The notes under the pieces: model-generated
Databases searched by the model: none
Seen by the model: the letters and a program-made list of their open reading frames with translations, nothing else
Told to the model about the DNA's origin: nothing
Assembly: GCF_012911865.1 (NCBI RefSeq)
Contig: NZ_JAAXYH010000002.1
Coordinates: forward strand, 1-64,000
DNA: 64,000 bases
Direction: 5' to 3'
Source: Shewanella salipaludis
Lineage (GTDB): Bacteria; Pseudomonadota; Gammaproteobacteria; Enterobacterales; Shewanellaceae
Shown: one piece after another, positions 55,201 through 63,625 of the stretch
How positions within the stretch are numbered: the stretch's first letter is position 1
Layout of the letters: every line of letters begins with the position of its first letter
Made by a program: the position numbers and the translations under genes

Positions 55201-56142
55201 GAGCTGGCGCTGATCCAACCTCCCTTGGCCATTTTGGATGTGTCACCCGATATCACAGTCCGCTTCGATCGCCGGCTGCTGGACATAAGCGGGAAGATCT
55301 CCGTGCCTTCGGGCAATATCAAGATAGTTCCGCTGGTCAAAGGCGGGGTTGCCGTCTCGGATGATGTGATCTTCGAGGACTCAATCGCTGCCGAGCAACG
55401 GCAATTGAGTCCCTATGGGATAGCCGCCAACCTCAACATAGAGGTAGGGAAAGCACTGCTCATCGACGGTATGGGCCTCAAGGGCAAGCTGCGGGGCTCG
55501 CTCAAGCTGCAACAGCAGGCCTTTCGCCCTCCTCTCTTGTATGGGGATATCAGGGTCGTCAACGGCAGCTATCGTTTCATGGGACAAACCTTGAAGATCA
55601 CCAAGGGTGAGGTGCAGTTTGTCGGCCCGACTCAGGTGCCGAATCTCAATATAGAAGCCATAAGGGAGATCCGAACCGAAGACATCACGGCCGGGGTGAG
55701 GATCACAGGCACGCCGCAGCGCCCCCTGGTGACTTTGTTCTCCAATCCGGCCAAGGAGCAGGGGGAGATCTTGTCCTACATCCTCAAGGGCAAGGGGCTT
55801 TCCAGCAGCACAAGCGAGCAGAATAATGCCTTGATGATCAGCGCGGCATTGAGCCTGAGCTCACAACTGGATGGGGGAGCCATCAGTGGCATAGGCAGCA
55901 CGGCAACCGGCTTGATTGAAAAGTTCGGCTTCTCCAACGTGCAACTGGACACCAACGATGAGGGACGGGTCGCCATCAGTGGCTTCATAGGGGAGGACTT
56001 GATGGTCAAGTATGGGATAGGGGTATTTAACCCAGGCTATGAAATGACGGTCAGGTACTATCTGTTATCCCAGCTCTACCTGGAGACTGTCTCCGGCACC
56101 CTGGGGCAATCATTGGATATCTACTACAGCTTCGATCTCTAG
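52210..56142 (+). CDS. tamB: Translocation and assembly module inner-membrane protein TamB
   Basis: A 1,310-residue protein with one N-terminal membrane anchor (VLVYVPLTLVILAALLLGTPLG) and a very long beta-taco body. The C-terminal TamB domain holds the conserved GDIRVVNGSYRFMGQTLKITKGEVQF and LFSNPAKEQGEILSYILKGKG. TamB spans the periplasm to TamA and, with YhdP and YdbH, carries phospholipids. An insert near residue 133-150 has a repeated LETN motif (12-bp DNA repeats). The ATGA overlap with tamA indicates coupling. Confidence 0.92.
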   Translation: MTPATPTLLRARLRLGWHYFKWLTRVLVYVPLTLVILAALLLGTPLGARVSVSLANSLVPGLTLSYSSGTLNKHLSLAHAGWSGTGIDVRLTDVDFAWTPACLLHRQVCVNDLSATEVKVAIDTQALAAEATLETTLETNLETNLEANAEVGARTDAADRDDGPAALTLPLAISLTQAELHRVRVTVDGNSFSAASLNTGATWRAEGLIVTSLDTQGLEVVIPAADPIQGQAGVPGQAPTAATAGIPASIPAAIDTSTVYAWPLAQLPAVGMPFPLYVKALTLTDSRLQLGTRVDHFGHIALSASYLGYDLVINDLNASHDDGTVQLSGELALKGAYPLRLKAALELNKLAELPQLTGQALQLTLNNDLRDLHLSASAQGDAGFSLRGKINLQSPDLPYQMSLAQGMARWPLQAPLYTLSELTLQSQGSLRKQHSSLTARLSTPFHGELAIATEFSHGGEKLTLERFDAKGSPGMLSLQGELDYSDGLRWQTRLMTQDLQLEQLLLPDGKTLPESSISGRLDSQGYWQDGRWQVALSQTQLQGSLRRFPFTLGGDVRLDNLWHLSAQALHAEALGASLDMHGTAGQQWDLHGQLNVPDFSLWLPTAKGRLRAQLDVSGSEPHPQLQIAADIGAAEYAGASLQAAKLSGRYSPLDNHGFDIELKTRDLAWNSHSLTGGSIVAKGDARAQTLTLETQGELALASNIASQFDAEHSLWAISVADLSLGTRLGRWQLDERVDIAWDQARAQGKLSAFCLQHAEGRLCLTDANQIGNQGKVKLEGQGNPGKILAPLLPANIDWDGPAHLEAELSWAPKHKPEAYLALAFAPGSLTLQQDKQRRLKMNYQQLSLLSRLDERQLVNQIQFQSEDIASLDTEIAVSVTPDRRLSGFANIQEINLAPFGEFFPQLDRLEGLLSSKLTFAGDLMTPRVAGEIGLKQGTLSLASNPTLLENIDMDMRLAGQQGHLSGHWQMGDGKGRLSGQLQWPQGQFSGELAIQGQELALIQPPLAILDVSPDITVRFDRRLLDISGKISVPSGNIKIVPLVKGGVAVSDDVIFEDSIAAEQRQLSPYGIAANLNIEVGKALLIDGMGLKGKLRGSLKLQQQAFRPPLLYGDIRVVNGSYRFMGQTLKITKGEVQFVGPTQVPNLNIEAIREIRTEDITAGVRITGTPQRPLVTLFSNPAKEQGEILSYILKGKGLSSSTSEQNNALMISAALSLSSQLDGGAISGIGSTATGLIEKFGFSNVQLDTNDEGRVAISGFIGEDLMVKYGIGVFNPGYEMTVRYYLLSQLYLETVSGTLGQSLDIYYSFDL

Positions 56143-56177
56143 ACCGCTTTCGACCTAAATGGCCAGAAACGGGCAAC

Positions 56178-56206
56178 AAAAAAGCGCCTCAAAAGGCGCT
56201 TTTTTT
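56178..56206. terminator. Bidirectional terminator between tamB and rplY
   Basis: AAAAAAGCGCCT/AGGCGCTTTTTT with a 4-base loop, usable from both sides. Confidence 0.9.
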
Positions 56207-56218
56207 GTCGAAATCACA

Positions 56219-56506
56219 TTAAGCGAATGTGAAATCTACGTGTTCAACCAAAGGCTTGAATACGTGACGTTGCATAGCTTGAGCACGAACACTCACTTCT
56301 TTGCCATCTAAAACGATAGTCAGAGTAGAAGTATAGAAATCTTCGTTAGCCTGGATGTTGATGATGTCTTTGTGATCAAAAACAATTGAAACTGGCTCTT
56401 TACCTGCGCCGTAGATAACAGCTGGTACTTTACCTGCATGACGTAGGCGGCGGCTCGAACCTTTCCCTACTTCAGTACGGGTTTGTGCTTGGATAGTGTA
56501 AGACAT
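56219..56506 (-). CDS. rplY: Ribosomal protein L25
   Basis: A 95-residue 5S-rRNA-binding protein, the short (E. coli-like) form without the CTC C-terminal extension. It shows [40 protein letters not shown] and the end VEHVDFTFA. Codon use is strongly biased as for a highly expressed gene, unlike its GC-rich neighbours. The 140 bp upstream contain its promoter. Confidence 0.97.
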   Translation of the reverse strand: MSYTIQAQTRTEVGKGSSRRLRHAGKVPAVIYGAGKEPVSIVFDHKDIINIQANEDFYTSTLTIVLDGKEVSVRAQAMQRHVFKPLVEHVDFTFA

Positions 56507-56647
56507 GGATTTCTCACTTAATTCTTAAATAGAAAGTATGCCGCCATTTTCGACCAATGACGGCTCATATAAAGCGCGCGGATTCTACCATGACAGCCGG
56601 GGGGAGAGCAAGGCCGGATCTCTGGCCAGAGTTCCGAGCACCGCGCC

Positions 56648-57196
56648 TTACCAGTGGCGCACCGGACCGCAATCTACATGCACGAAACCCGAGTCCGGGT
56701 AGTAACCTACCCCACCGAGTTTCAGCGACAGTGCCGCGTCTCTCAGGTTCTTGAGCTTAACGCTGGGGATCGCTATGTCCATCGCCATGCCACGCATATG
56801 GTAGCTCTGCTTGGCAACACCGCCGCTCTTGGCCGCCAACATGGCGTTGGTCACAGGCGAGCGATAGCCGGAAATCACATGTATGTCATCCCGGGTGTCC
56901 AAGGTTTCCCGTAAACTGTACAAAATATCGTATAAGCGCTTATCCATGGGCACGGCCAAATTTTGCCTATGATCACGCAGTAAATGACTGAAATCAGACA
57001 TGACATCACTCTGATAATGACCATCAATCCAATATGCACCGCCACCATGCTCACCCGTATGACGATTGTACAGGCTCAGGGCCCGACTCCCTTGGGTTGA
57101 CCTGCTGGCCATGGCTTTAGAAGGGATCACAGAGAACATTGCCGCACCACCCAGGCCCAACAACAACTGCCTACGGGCAGGACAAATCACAGACAC
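56648..57196 (-). CDS. mepK: YcbK/MepK-like M15A peptidase (DUF882)
   Basis: A 182-residue exported protein with a Tat-type signal (RRQLLLGLGGAAMF). The M15A zinc-peptidase core has HVISGYRSP, SYHMRGMAMDIAIP (His and Asp ligands) and FVHVDCGPVRHW (last His). E. coli MepK is a murein endopeptidase that prefers 3,3-crosslinks made by L,D-transpeptidases. An L,D-transpeptidase gene lies just upstream on the same strand, as in E. coli (ycbB-ycbK), which supports the assignment. Confidence 0.9.
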   Translation of the reverse strand: MSVICPARRQLLLGLGGAAMFSVIPSKAMASRSTQGSRALSLYNRHTGEHGGGAYWIDGHYQSDVMSDFSHLLRDHRQNLAVPMDKRLYDILYSLRETLDTRDDIHVISGYRSPVTNAMLAAKSGGVAKQSYHMRGMAMDIAIPSVKLKNLRDAALSLKLGGVGYYPDSGFVHVDCGPVRHW

Positions 57197-57340
57197 TAGC
57201 TCACCTTTTGATCATTTTTCACACAATAGACAAGCAAATTATACTGAATAAACGCCGAGATCAAGTTTTCTGCAGGGTGAAAGTGCCATGTTTGCTGGGT
57301 TTCGTCCCTATGTCATTGCTGTTCAATAATTTAACCCGGC

Positions 57341-58738
57341 TCAATTAATTGCCTGGGTATTCGCCGCCACCCTGGACGACGAACCCGCCTCCTTGAGCCG
57401 ATAAATGTCCTCCCGGTACTGAGACAAGTGTGCCTCATCGACCCAAGCGGTCCAATAGACGAAGTATATCGGCAGCGGCTGATTCAAGGAAAACCACTGA
57501 GTCTTTCTGGAGCCCTGCCGCATTCTATGCCAGGTGCGGGTGTCCTTAATCAGGTGCTCGGCAAACCAATCGGCCAGCTCCTCTACCTTTTCGATGCGAA
57601 TACAACCATGGGACAGGGCCCTGTCTGCCCGTTCGAATAGCCGCTTATCCGGGGTGTCGTGCAGGTAAACGCCGAAGCTGTTGTTGAAGTGGAACTTGTA
57701 GCGTCCCAGGGCATTCTTGGCGCCGGGCCTCTGCACCAGGTAATAGGGAAATTTGCTTGCTGCCTGTTGACGCCACTCCTCGGGTGACTTGATTATCTTG
57801 TTACCCTGATAATCGAAGACGTCGAAACGTCGCTGGGATAGATAATCGCCATCCCGGCGGATCTGGGGCAGTAGCTCCTTCGCCAAGATACTGTGCGGCA
57901 CCCGCCAACTGGGATTGAGTATGATATTGGAGATCTCACTCTGCAGCTGTGGTGTCGGCTGTCTCGGCTTACCCACTATCACCTTGGATCTCAACGCCAC
58001 CTGCCGTCGATCTACCAGGATAAGTTCAAATGCCGGGATGTTGATCAGGAGGTAACGCTCGCCCAGACCTGCCAGATATTGGGTCTTCTCGACAAAGTTC
58101 CTTGCCAGCAACTCGGCCCTCTGTATTGGGGTCTTGTTCAACCAGCCCAAGGTCTGAGGCCCTATCACGGCATCCGGGGTTAATCCATGCCGGGACTGAA
58201 AATGCCTCACCCCCAAGGCCAAGGCGGCGTCGTAATAGGTCTGCTCATGGGGCTCGGTATCCAAGTCACCGAGCAACCAGAGTCGATGGGCTATGGGCGC
58301 CAGCAGGCGATGACTGTCGCCGGGTTTCAGCCAGCCGCTCAGTTCGATAGGCGCCCAGGTATAATGCTCCTCGAGCCATAACAGCTGGCGAATGCTGTTA
58401 CTCACCCAGAGGTAATCCGCCGCCGGGGGTTCCAGCGCCAGGGCCCGTATGTCTGCGCCTGCCTGGGGCGAAAGCGTATCGAAGGCCAGTTTGACACCAC
58501 GCTCATGCCAATAGCCGGCGATATCCATTTGTATTTTATCTACATATTCAAGATACTGGGCCTCAGTCCCCTGCTCAAGCAAGCGAAAGTGATGGGCAAA
58601 TTTGGCATCTGTTTCGGCGAGCTGCAACACTTGCAGCTGGTGTTTCAGGATCAGCCTGGCCGCGTCCCCTGCCCCTTGCGCGGCGCAAGTCCCCATCAGG
58701 AACAAGAATAAGCACAATGCATAAGCCCAGTGTTTCAC
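57341..58738 (-). CDS. L,D-transpeptidase, LdtD/YcbB-like
   Basis: A 465-residue exported enzyme that forms 3,3-crosslinks in peptidoglycan. A signal peptide (AYALCLFLFLMGTCAAQG) comes first. A PG-binding-1 domain follows (ALGVRHFQSRHGLTPDAVIGPQTLGWLN, about residue 170). The YkuD catalytic domain has HDTPDKRLFERADRALSHGCIRIEK (Cys nucleophile). It is shorter than E. coli YcbB (615 residues), with a reduced N-terminal region. It is followed by the mepK-like gene 145 bp downstream. Confidence 0.9.
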   Translation of the reverse strand: MKHWAYALCLFLFLMGTCAAQGAGDAARLILKHQLQVLQLAETDAKFAHHFRLLEQGTEAQYLEYVDKIQMDIAGYWHERGVKLAFDTLSPQAGADIRALALEPPAADYLWVSNSIRQLLWLEEHYTWAPIELSGWLKPGDSHRLLAPIAHRLWLLGDLDTEPHEQTYYDAALALGVRHFQSRHGLTPDAVIGPQTLGWLNKTPIQRAELLARNFVEKTQYLAGLGERYLLINIPAFELILVDRRQVALRSKVIVGKPRQPTPQLQSEISNIILNPSWRVPHSILAKELLPQIRRDGDYLSQRRFDVFDYQGNKIIKSPEEWRQQAASKFPYYLVQRPGAKNALGRYKFHFNNSFGVYLHDTPDKRLFERADRALSHGCIRIEKVEELADWFAEHLIKDTRTWHRMRQGSRKTQWFSLNQPLPIYFVYWTAWVDEAHLSQYREDIYRLKEAGSSSRVAANTQAIN

Positions 58739-58892
58739 ATTCAGTTCTCCATGATACTCGGATCTATTATGGCAAAAGAATTCACTGCCAGATGGGGGAA
58801 TGACTGAGATAAGCTGCGAGTCGAATGGCCGCTAGCGGCATCAGGGATCAGCCTGAAGAGGAATTGAATTTTCGCGAATGACGGCAACAAAA

Positions 58893-58917
58893 AAGCCCCA
58901 ATGCTGGATTGGGGCTT
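58893..58917 (-). terminator. Terminator of the uvrY-uvrC-pgsA-tRNA set
   Basis: AAGCCCCAA/TTGGGGCTT stem with a 7-base loop, and TTTTTTG on the minus strand, directly after tRNA-Leu. Confidence 0.88.
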
Positions 58918-58925
58918 AAATCTGA

Positions 58926-59012
58926 TGGTACCCGAGGCCAGACTTGAACTGGCACGCTGTTACCAGCGAGGGATTTTAAATCCCTTGTGTCTACCGATTC
59001 CACCACTCGGGC
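58926..59012 (-). tRNA. tRNA-Leu (UAA anticodon)
   Basis: An 87-nt minus-strand gene GCCCGAGTGGTGG...CTCGGGTACCA with encoded CCA. The anticodon loop TTTAAAA has anticodon TAA, and the long variable arm (CGCTGGTAACAGCG-like) and T-arm TTCAAGTC fit a leucine tRNA. Confidence 0.95.
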
Positions 59013-59058
59013 AAACTCTGTATCTCAACGACGGGAATCGTGTCACTGAGATTTAATA

Positions 59059-59132
59059 TGGAGGCGCGACCCGGAGTCGAACCGAGATCGACGGATTTGC
59101 AATCCGCAGCATAGCCATTCTGCCATCGCGCC
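59059..59132 (-). tRNA. tRNA-Cys (GCA anticodon)
   Basis: A 74-nt gene GGCGCGATGGCAGAATGG...CGCGCCTCCA with encoded CCA. The anticodon is GCA in loop TTGCAAA; the T-loop is TTCGACT. Confidence 0.95.
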
Positions 59133-59160
59133 ATATATTGGAACTCAAGTAAACTAAGAT

Positions 59161-59236
59161 TGGAGCGACATATCGGGTTCGAACCGATGACCTATACCTT
59201 GGCAAGGTATCGCTCTACCAACTGAGCTAATGTCGC
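59161..59236 (-). tRNA. tRNA-Gly (GCC anticodon)
   Basis: A 76-nt gene GCGACATTAGCTCAGTTGG...GTCGCTCCA with encoded CCA. The anticodon is GCC in loop TTGCCAA. It is the first of three tRNAs transcribed with pgsA upstream, an order also seen in other Shewanella and E. coli (Gly-Cys-Leu). Confidence 0.95.
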
Positions 59237-59421
59237 AATCATCTTTTACAGCCTTGGTTCAGCAGTCAATCAAGGAGAAAGCAGCTTGATTGCTTCGCCA
59301 GGCTTGTCTACGGGAGGGCATTCTACCTATTTAACCCCCACTGTCAATCACAGTTCCGCAGATAAATCACTGCCTGCGCACTAAATAATCTCATTGAACT
59401 TTTATTGCGCTGTTTATTGCC

Positions 59422-59970
59422 TCATTCGGCGATGAGGTCTTTCCAAGCGGCCAAAATGTAGTTCATCATGGACCAGAACGTCAGTACCGTCGCCACATAC
59501 AGCAGGGCGTAGGCGGCATATACCATGAGGTCGTTGTATTGCCAGATGAGGCCTATGATGGCGACCATTTGTGCCGCCGTCTTGTATTTGCCTATCCAAG
59601 ATACGGCCACGGCGCCGCGTTTGCCTATTTCCGCCATCCATTCCCGCAGCGCCGAAATCACTATCTCACGGCCAATCATGAATAAGGCGGGAATGGTCAA
59701 CCAGACACTGGCGTATTGATGCACCAGTAACACCAATGCGGTGATCACCATCAATTTATCGGCCACGGGATCCAGGAAGGCACCAAAGCGGGTGAGCTGT
59801 TTGAGTTTACGGGCCGCATAACCGTCGAGCGCATCTGTCAGTGCCGCTATCCAGAAGATAAAAGCCGCCGCAAACGGCGCCCAGGAATAAGGCATGTAAA
59901 ACAACACCACAAAAATCGGCAGTAAAAATAGCCTGAAGAGCGTTAATGCAATAGGTAAATTAAACGGCAT
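59422..59970 (-). CDS. pgsA: CDP-diacylglycerol-glycerol-3-phosphate 3-phosphatidyltransferase
   Basis: A 182-residue inner-membrane enzyme committing CDP-diacylglycerol to phosphatidylglycerol. The CDP-alcohol phosphotransferase motif D-G-x2-A-R-x8-G-x3-D-x3-D is present: [28 protein letters not shown]. About four to five membrane helices. It lies between uvrC (44 bp) and tRNA-Gly. Confidence 0.96.
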   Translation of the reverse strand: MPFNLPIALTLFRLFLLPIFVVLFYMPYSWAPFAAAFIFWIAALTDALDGYAARKLKQLTRFGAFLDPVADKLMVITALVLLVHQYASVWLTIPALFMIGREIVISALREWMAEIGKRGAVAVSWIGKYKTAAQMVAIIGLIWQYNDLMVYAAYALLYVATVLTFWSMMNYILAAWKDLIAE

Positions 59971-60014
59971 GATAAAACCAATTAGTCATAAGCAGCGCCA
60001 ATCTTGCCTTAAAT

Positions 60015-61847
60015 TTACCCCCCTCGCAATGCATCATGGATTGTTTGCGCCATTTCTATGCTGATCCCGGGCACTTTCACCAACTCGGCGACACTGGCGC
60101 CCTTAACTTCTTGTAATCCACCCAAATGTTGCAACAGTGCTTTGCGCCGTTTGGGGCCGATCCCAGGGATTGACTCCAAGGTTGACGTGTTGCGGGTCTT
60201 CTGTCTCCTATTCCTGTGACCCGTAATGGCGAATCGATGGGACTCGTCGCGGATATGCTGGATAAGGTGCAATGCCGGCGAATCGGCGGCCAGGGAAAAG
60301 GTCTGTCGGCTCTCTCCCAAAATCAGGGTTTCCAGGCCGGGTTTACGCCCTTCCCCCTTGGCGACACCGATCAACAGAGGTGCCTTGTCCTGGGCGACAA
60401 ATTTTTCGTCCACCACTTCCTGAGCTATGTTGAGTTGCCCCAAACCACCGTCGATGAACAGCAGATCGGGGATCTTGCCGTTGCTGTCGAGCTTGTCGAA
60501 ACGGCGGCCGATGGCTTGCCGCATGGCAGCGTAATCGTCGCCCGGGGTGATGCCTTCGATGTTGAAACGACGATAGTCCGCCTTATGCGGCCCCTCACGA
60601 TTGAATACCACACAGGAGGCGACTGTGCTCTCACCCATGGTATGACTGATATCGAAACATTCCATGCGCCGGATAGGCGTGCTGAGTTCCAAGGTTTCTT
60701 CCAACAACAAGAAGCGCTGCTCGACCGTGTTCTTATGGGATAACTTGGTCGCCACCGCATTGCTGGCATTGGTCAAGGCCAGCCGCAGAAAACTGGCACG
60801 CTCGGAACGCACCTTGGTCTTGAGTTCCACTTTCTTATCCAGGGCCTGGCTGATCGCTTGCTGCAACGCCTCCATGTCGTCGAAACCATGACTCAGGACG
60901 ATTTCCTTGGGTATGGTGCGCTGAATGTCGGCATTGAGATAAAACTGCAGCATGAAGGAGCGCAGCACCTCGTCCAACTCTGTCTGGGCCGGTACCTTGG
61001 GATAATAGCTGCGACTGCCAAAGATCTTGCCTTCGCGAATGAACAGCAAATGAAAACAGGCGATCCCCGAGGCGTAATGCACGCCGATAACATCCAAATC
61101 GCCGCGGCTATTGGTCACTTCCTGCTGTTCGGCCACCCGCCTCAGGGCGGTGATCTGATCCCTGTAGCTGGCCGCCAACTCATAATGCTGGCTCGTCGCC
61201 GCCTCATCCATCTTGGCCACCAGCTCGGCAATCACCAGGTTATCTTTCCCCTTGAGGAAGAGACTCGCCAGTTTCACCTGCTCGGCATAGTCGCCATCGC
61301 TGACCTTGCCGACACAAGGTGCACTGCACCTGCCCAGCTGATACTGGAGGCAGGGGCGGGAGCGCGACTTATAATAGAGGTCATCGCACTGACGTATGGG
61401 GAATAATTTCTGCAACAGGTGCAGGCTCTCGCGCACGGCGCCGCCGTTGGGATAGGGTCCGAAGTAATGGCCCTTCTCACGTTGCGGCCCGCGATGATAG
61501 GCCAACCTGGGGTGGCGGTGATCACTGAGGAAAATATAAGGGTAGGACTTATCGTCCCTGAGCAATACGTTATATTTGGGCATGTATTGCTTGATGTAAT
61601 CGTTTTCAAGCAATAAGGCATCTGTTTCGCTGTGGGTCAGGGTCACATCTATGTTGGCGATGTGGGACACCAACGCCTGGGTCTTGATGTTGGGTAGGTT
61701 GCTGCGAAAATAGGAACTCAGACGTTTCTTGAGATCTTTTGCCTTGCCCACATAAATAACGTCACCGGCGCTGTCGTACATACGATAGACACCTGCCGAC
61801 GAAGACACAGTGTTAAGGAAGGCTTTTGAATTGAATCCGCTCGACAT
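60015..61847 (-). CDS. uvrC: Excinuclease ABC subunit C
   Basis: A 610-residue nuclease making both incisions in nucleotide excision repair. The N-terminal GIY-YIG domain is [36 protein letters not shown]/UvrB-binding segment lies near residue 205. The C-terminal RNase H-like domain has [11 protein letters not shown] and [12 protein letters not shown] tandem helix-hairpin-helix follows ([21 protein letters not shown]). It follows uvrY by 53 bp, the conserved arrangement. Confidence 0.97.
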   Translation of the reverse strand: MSSGFNSKAFLNTVSSSAGVYRMYDSAGDVIYVGKAKDLKKRLSSYFRSNLPNIKTQALVSHIANIDVTLTHSETDALLLENDYIKQYMPKYNVLLRDDKSYPYIFLSDHRHPRLAYHRGPQREKGHYFGPYPNGGAVRESLHLLQKLFPIRQCDDLYYKSRSRPCLQYQLGRCSAPCVGKVSDGDYAEQVKLASLFLKGKDNLVIAELVAKMDEAATSQHYELAASYRDQITALRRVAEQQEVTNSRGDLDVIGVHYASGIACFHLLFIREGKIFGSRSYYPKVPAQTELDEVLRSFMLQFYLNADIQRTIPKEIVLSHGFDDMEALQQAISQALDKKVELKTKVRSERASFLRLALTNASNAVATKLSHKNTVEQRFLLLEETLELSTPIRRMECFDISHTMGESTVASCVVFNREGPHKADYRRFNIEGITPGDDYAAMRQAIGRRFDKLDSNGKIPDLLFIDGGLGQLNIAQEVVDEKFVAQDKAPLLIGVAKGEGRKPGLETLILGESRQTFSLAADSPALHLIQHIRDESHRFAITGHRNRRQKTRNTSTLESIPGIGPKRRKALLQHLGGLQEVKGASVAELVKVPGISIEMAQTIHDALRGG

Positions 61848-61900
61848 ACTAGTGACTACTCATGGGCTCATACCCGGACGGCTCGATGCGCTCACGGGCG

Positions 61901-62551
61901 TTAGAATTGGCCCGTGTCGAGCATCTTGTAACGAATGGCTAAACGTGTCAGCTCAACATCTCCATTTATACCTAATTTGGCGAATAGACGATAGCGATAA
62001 CTGTTGACAGTCTTGGGGCTCAGGTTGAGCTGCTCGGAAATATCATTCACTTTTTCGCCATTGGTGATCATCATCATGATCTGCAATTCGCGCTCTGACA
62101 GGCTCTTCAGGGGATTGTCCTCCCCCGAGTTAAACTGACTCAGCGCCATCTGTTGCGCAATTTCCGGGGATAAGTATCTCTGTCCATGGGCGACTTGGCG
62201 TATGGCCTGCAGGACTTCCGGTGGTGTCGCCCCCTTGGTCAAATACCCTGAGGCGCCGGCCTGCATGACCTTAGTCGGGAATGGATCTTCTGAGTGTATG
62301 GTCAAGACGATGATCCTGGCATGGGGCTGATAGCGCAATATCTTGCGTGTCGCCTCCAGACCCCCTATGCCCGGCATATTCATGTCCATCAGGATGACAT
62401 CGGCTTCATTCTGGCGTGCCCACTGCACCGCAGTTTCACCATCGGGCGCTTCGCCGACCACTTTAATACCGCGTTCATCTTCGAGAATACGCCGGATCCC
62501 GGTGCGAACCAACTCATGATCATCGACCAAATATACAGAAATCAACTTCAA
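61901..62551 (-). CDS. uvrY: Response regulator UvrY (GacA/VarA-type)
   Basis: A 216-residue two-component regulator, partner of BarA-like kinases and activator of CsrB-type sRNAs. The receiver domain (1-120) has DD at 10-11, phospho-acceptor D56 in VILMDMNMPGIGG and Lys in GYLTKG. The LuxR-type DNA-binding domain is SLSERELQIMMMITNGEKVNDISEQLNLSPKTVNSYRYRLFAKLG. The name reflects its place beside uvrC, kept here. Confidence 0.95.
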   Translation of the reverse strand: MKLISVYLVDDHELVRTGIRRILEDERGIKVVGEAPDGETAVQWARQNEADVILMDMNMPGIGGLEATRKILRYQPHARIIVLTIHSEDPFPTKVMQAGASGYLTKGATPPEVLQAIRQVAHGQRYLSPEIAQQMALSQFNSGEDNPLKSLSERELQIMMMITNGEKVNDISEQLNLSPKTVNSYRYRLFAKLGINGDVELTRLAIRYKMLDTGQF

Positions 62552-62860
62552 CCCACCCTATCCCGCTTGTTATAAATTGGCAATCCAGCAGCAAATTTAT
62601 TTGTTAGGCTAATTTAGCCCATCTGATGGCATTAGCAAAGCATAAATTGGATCAAGTTAACTCAATGATATTAAAAGAGAACGTCAGACTGCAGTACGGT
62701 ATAGGGTGAAAGACTAAAAATGCAACAAACAACCCACTTATTTCGAGTCATTTTTGTCGAAAAAAGTCACTTGGCGGCGCTCCCATATCGCTCCCCAGAC
62801 TCGGCATAATGCATGACGCCACGCCTGCTTTAAGGCTTGCCTTGAAATCCTGCATACAAA
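62552..62860. other. Intergenic region upstream of uvrY
   Basis: No gene is recognised. The part near uvrY is AT-rich and should hold its promoter. A run of CAACAAACAACCC (about 62719) and AT-rich stretches give no clear binding site. The right edge ends with the first terminator of the tRNA-Ser cluster. Confidence 0.4.
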
Positions 62861-62886
62861 AAAGGCTAGCATCACTGCTAGCCTTT
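62861..62886 (-). terminator. Terminator hairpin 1 of the tRNA-Ser cluster
   Basis: AAAGGCTAGC/GCTAGCCTTT, 6-base loop, followed on the minus strand by T-run GCCTTTTTTG; follows tRNA-Ser remnant 1. Confidence 0.82.
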
Positions 62887-62897
62887 CTCGTTGAATA

Positions 62898-62950
62898 TGG
62901 CGGACGAGCAAGGGTTTGAACCCTGCATGAGAGTGCTATAAACCCATGCC
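62898..62950 (-). pseudogene. tRNA-Ser 3'-half remnant 1
   Basis: On the minus strand GGCATGGGTTTATAGC leads into a variable arm, a T-arm AGGGTTCAAACCCT and GTCCGCCA. The matches run from the 3' side of the anticodon stem to CCA of the tRNA-Ser genes at 63127 and 63535. The 5' half is missing. Confidence 0.7.
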
Positions 62951-62986
62951 TACTTTAAGGTCCACTTTAAGATCCAGCATACGAGA

Positions 62987-63012
62987 AAGGGCCACTATCT
63001 CTAGTGACCCTT
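62987..63012 (-). terminator. Hairpin 2 of the tRNA-Ser cluster
   Basis: AAGGGCCACTA pairs with TAGTGACCCTT with one mismatch and a 4-base loop. It lies between remnants 1 and 2. The T-run is weak. Confidence 0.55.
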
Positions 63013-63023
63013 CATCTTAAATA

Positions 63024-63072
63024 TGGCGGAGGTGCAAAGATTAGAACCCTGCATAAGGGTGCTATAAACCCT
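63024..63072 (-). pseudogene. tRNA-Ser 3'-half remnant 2
   Basis: On the minus strand AGGGTTTATAGC and a variable arm, then a degenerate T-arm (AGGGTTCTAATCTTTG) and CTCCGCCA. The T-loop mutation TTCTAAT breaks the normal TTCAAAT. No 5' half. Confidence 0.65.
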
Positions 63073-63089
63073 AAAGTTCAATATACAAA

Positions 63090-63115
63090 AAAGGCCGTCA
63101 TTGCTGACGGCCTTT
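63090..63115 (-). terminator. Terminator hairpin after tRNA-Ser copy 1
   Basis: AAAGGCCGTCA/TGACGGCCTTT, 4-base loop, T-run TTTTTTG on the minus strand. Identical to the hairpin at 63498-63523. Confidence 0.88.
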
Positions 63116-63126
63116 CTCGTTGAATA

Positions 63127-63217
63127 TGGCGGAGGAGCAGGGATTTGAACCCTGGATGGGCTATAAACCCATGCCGGTTTTCAAGACCGGTGCATTCAAC
63201 CACTCTGCCACCCCTCC
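63127..63217 (-). tRNA. tRNA-Ser (UGA anticodon), copy 1
   Basis: A 91-nt gene GGAGGGGTGGCAGAGTGG...CTCCTCCGCCA with encoded CCA. The anticodon is TGA in loop CTTGAAA; the long variable arm is TGGG/CCCA. All arms pair. It is inside a 198-bp block repeated at 63433-63630. Confidence 0.95.
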
Positions 63218-63353
63218 GAACGAGCGAGATAATAACTAGCTATGGCGTGACTGTAAACCCTAAATTATTAAATCCCACCCGTTTGCTTACTTAGCGATCA
63301 ACTCGAGTATTTCTCTATGGAATCAAAAGTGACTATGGCATCAAAATTGAATA

Positions 63354-63406
63354 TGGCGGAGGAGCAGGGGTTTGAACCCTGCATAAGGGTGCGATAAACC
63401 CATGCT
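63354..63406 (-). pseudogene. tRNA-Ser 3'-half remnant 3
   Basis: On the minus strand the piece runs CAGCATGGGTTTATCGC, then a variable arm, a good T-arm (CAGGGTTCAAACCCCTG) and CTCCTCCGCCA. It is the best preserved remnant, but no 5' half follows. Confidence 0.7.
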
Positions 63407-63432
63407 GACCTTAAAGTTCAGCATACAAAAAA

Positions 63433-63480
63433 GGCGGAGGAGCAAAGATTAGAACCCTGCATGAGGGTGCTATAAACCCT
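63433..63480 (-). pseudogene. tRNA-Ser 3'-half remnant 4
   Basis: Near-copy of remnant 2 (two mismatches) with the same degenerate T-loop; lies at the left end of the second 198-bp repeat block. Confidence 0.65.
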
Positions 63481-63497
63481 AAAGTTCAATATACAAA

Positions 63498-63523
63498 AAA
63501 GGCCGTCATTGCTGACGGCCTTT
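63498..63523 (-). terminator. Terminator hairpin after tRNA-Ser copy 2
   Basis: Identical to the 63090-63115 hairpin, offset 408 bp. Confidence 0.88.
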
Positions 63524-63534
63524 CTCGTTGAATA

Positions 63535-63625
63535 TGGCGGAGGAGCAGGGATTTGAACCCTGGATGGGCTATAAACCCATGCCGGTTTTCAAGACCGGTG
63601 CATTCAACCACTCTGCCACCCCTCC
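63535..63625 (-). tRNA. tRNA-Ser (UGA anticodon), copy 2
   Basis: Identical over its 91 nt to the gene at 63127-63217. It is first in the minus-strand order, with remnants 4 and 3 downstream of it. Confidence 0.95.

Noticed and set aside
63127..63625. CRISPR or phage array suggested by the regular repeats in the tRNA cluster
   Set aside because: Repeats are tRNA-Ser genes, tRNA 3' remnants and terminators, which explain the pattern.
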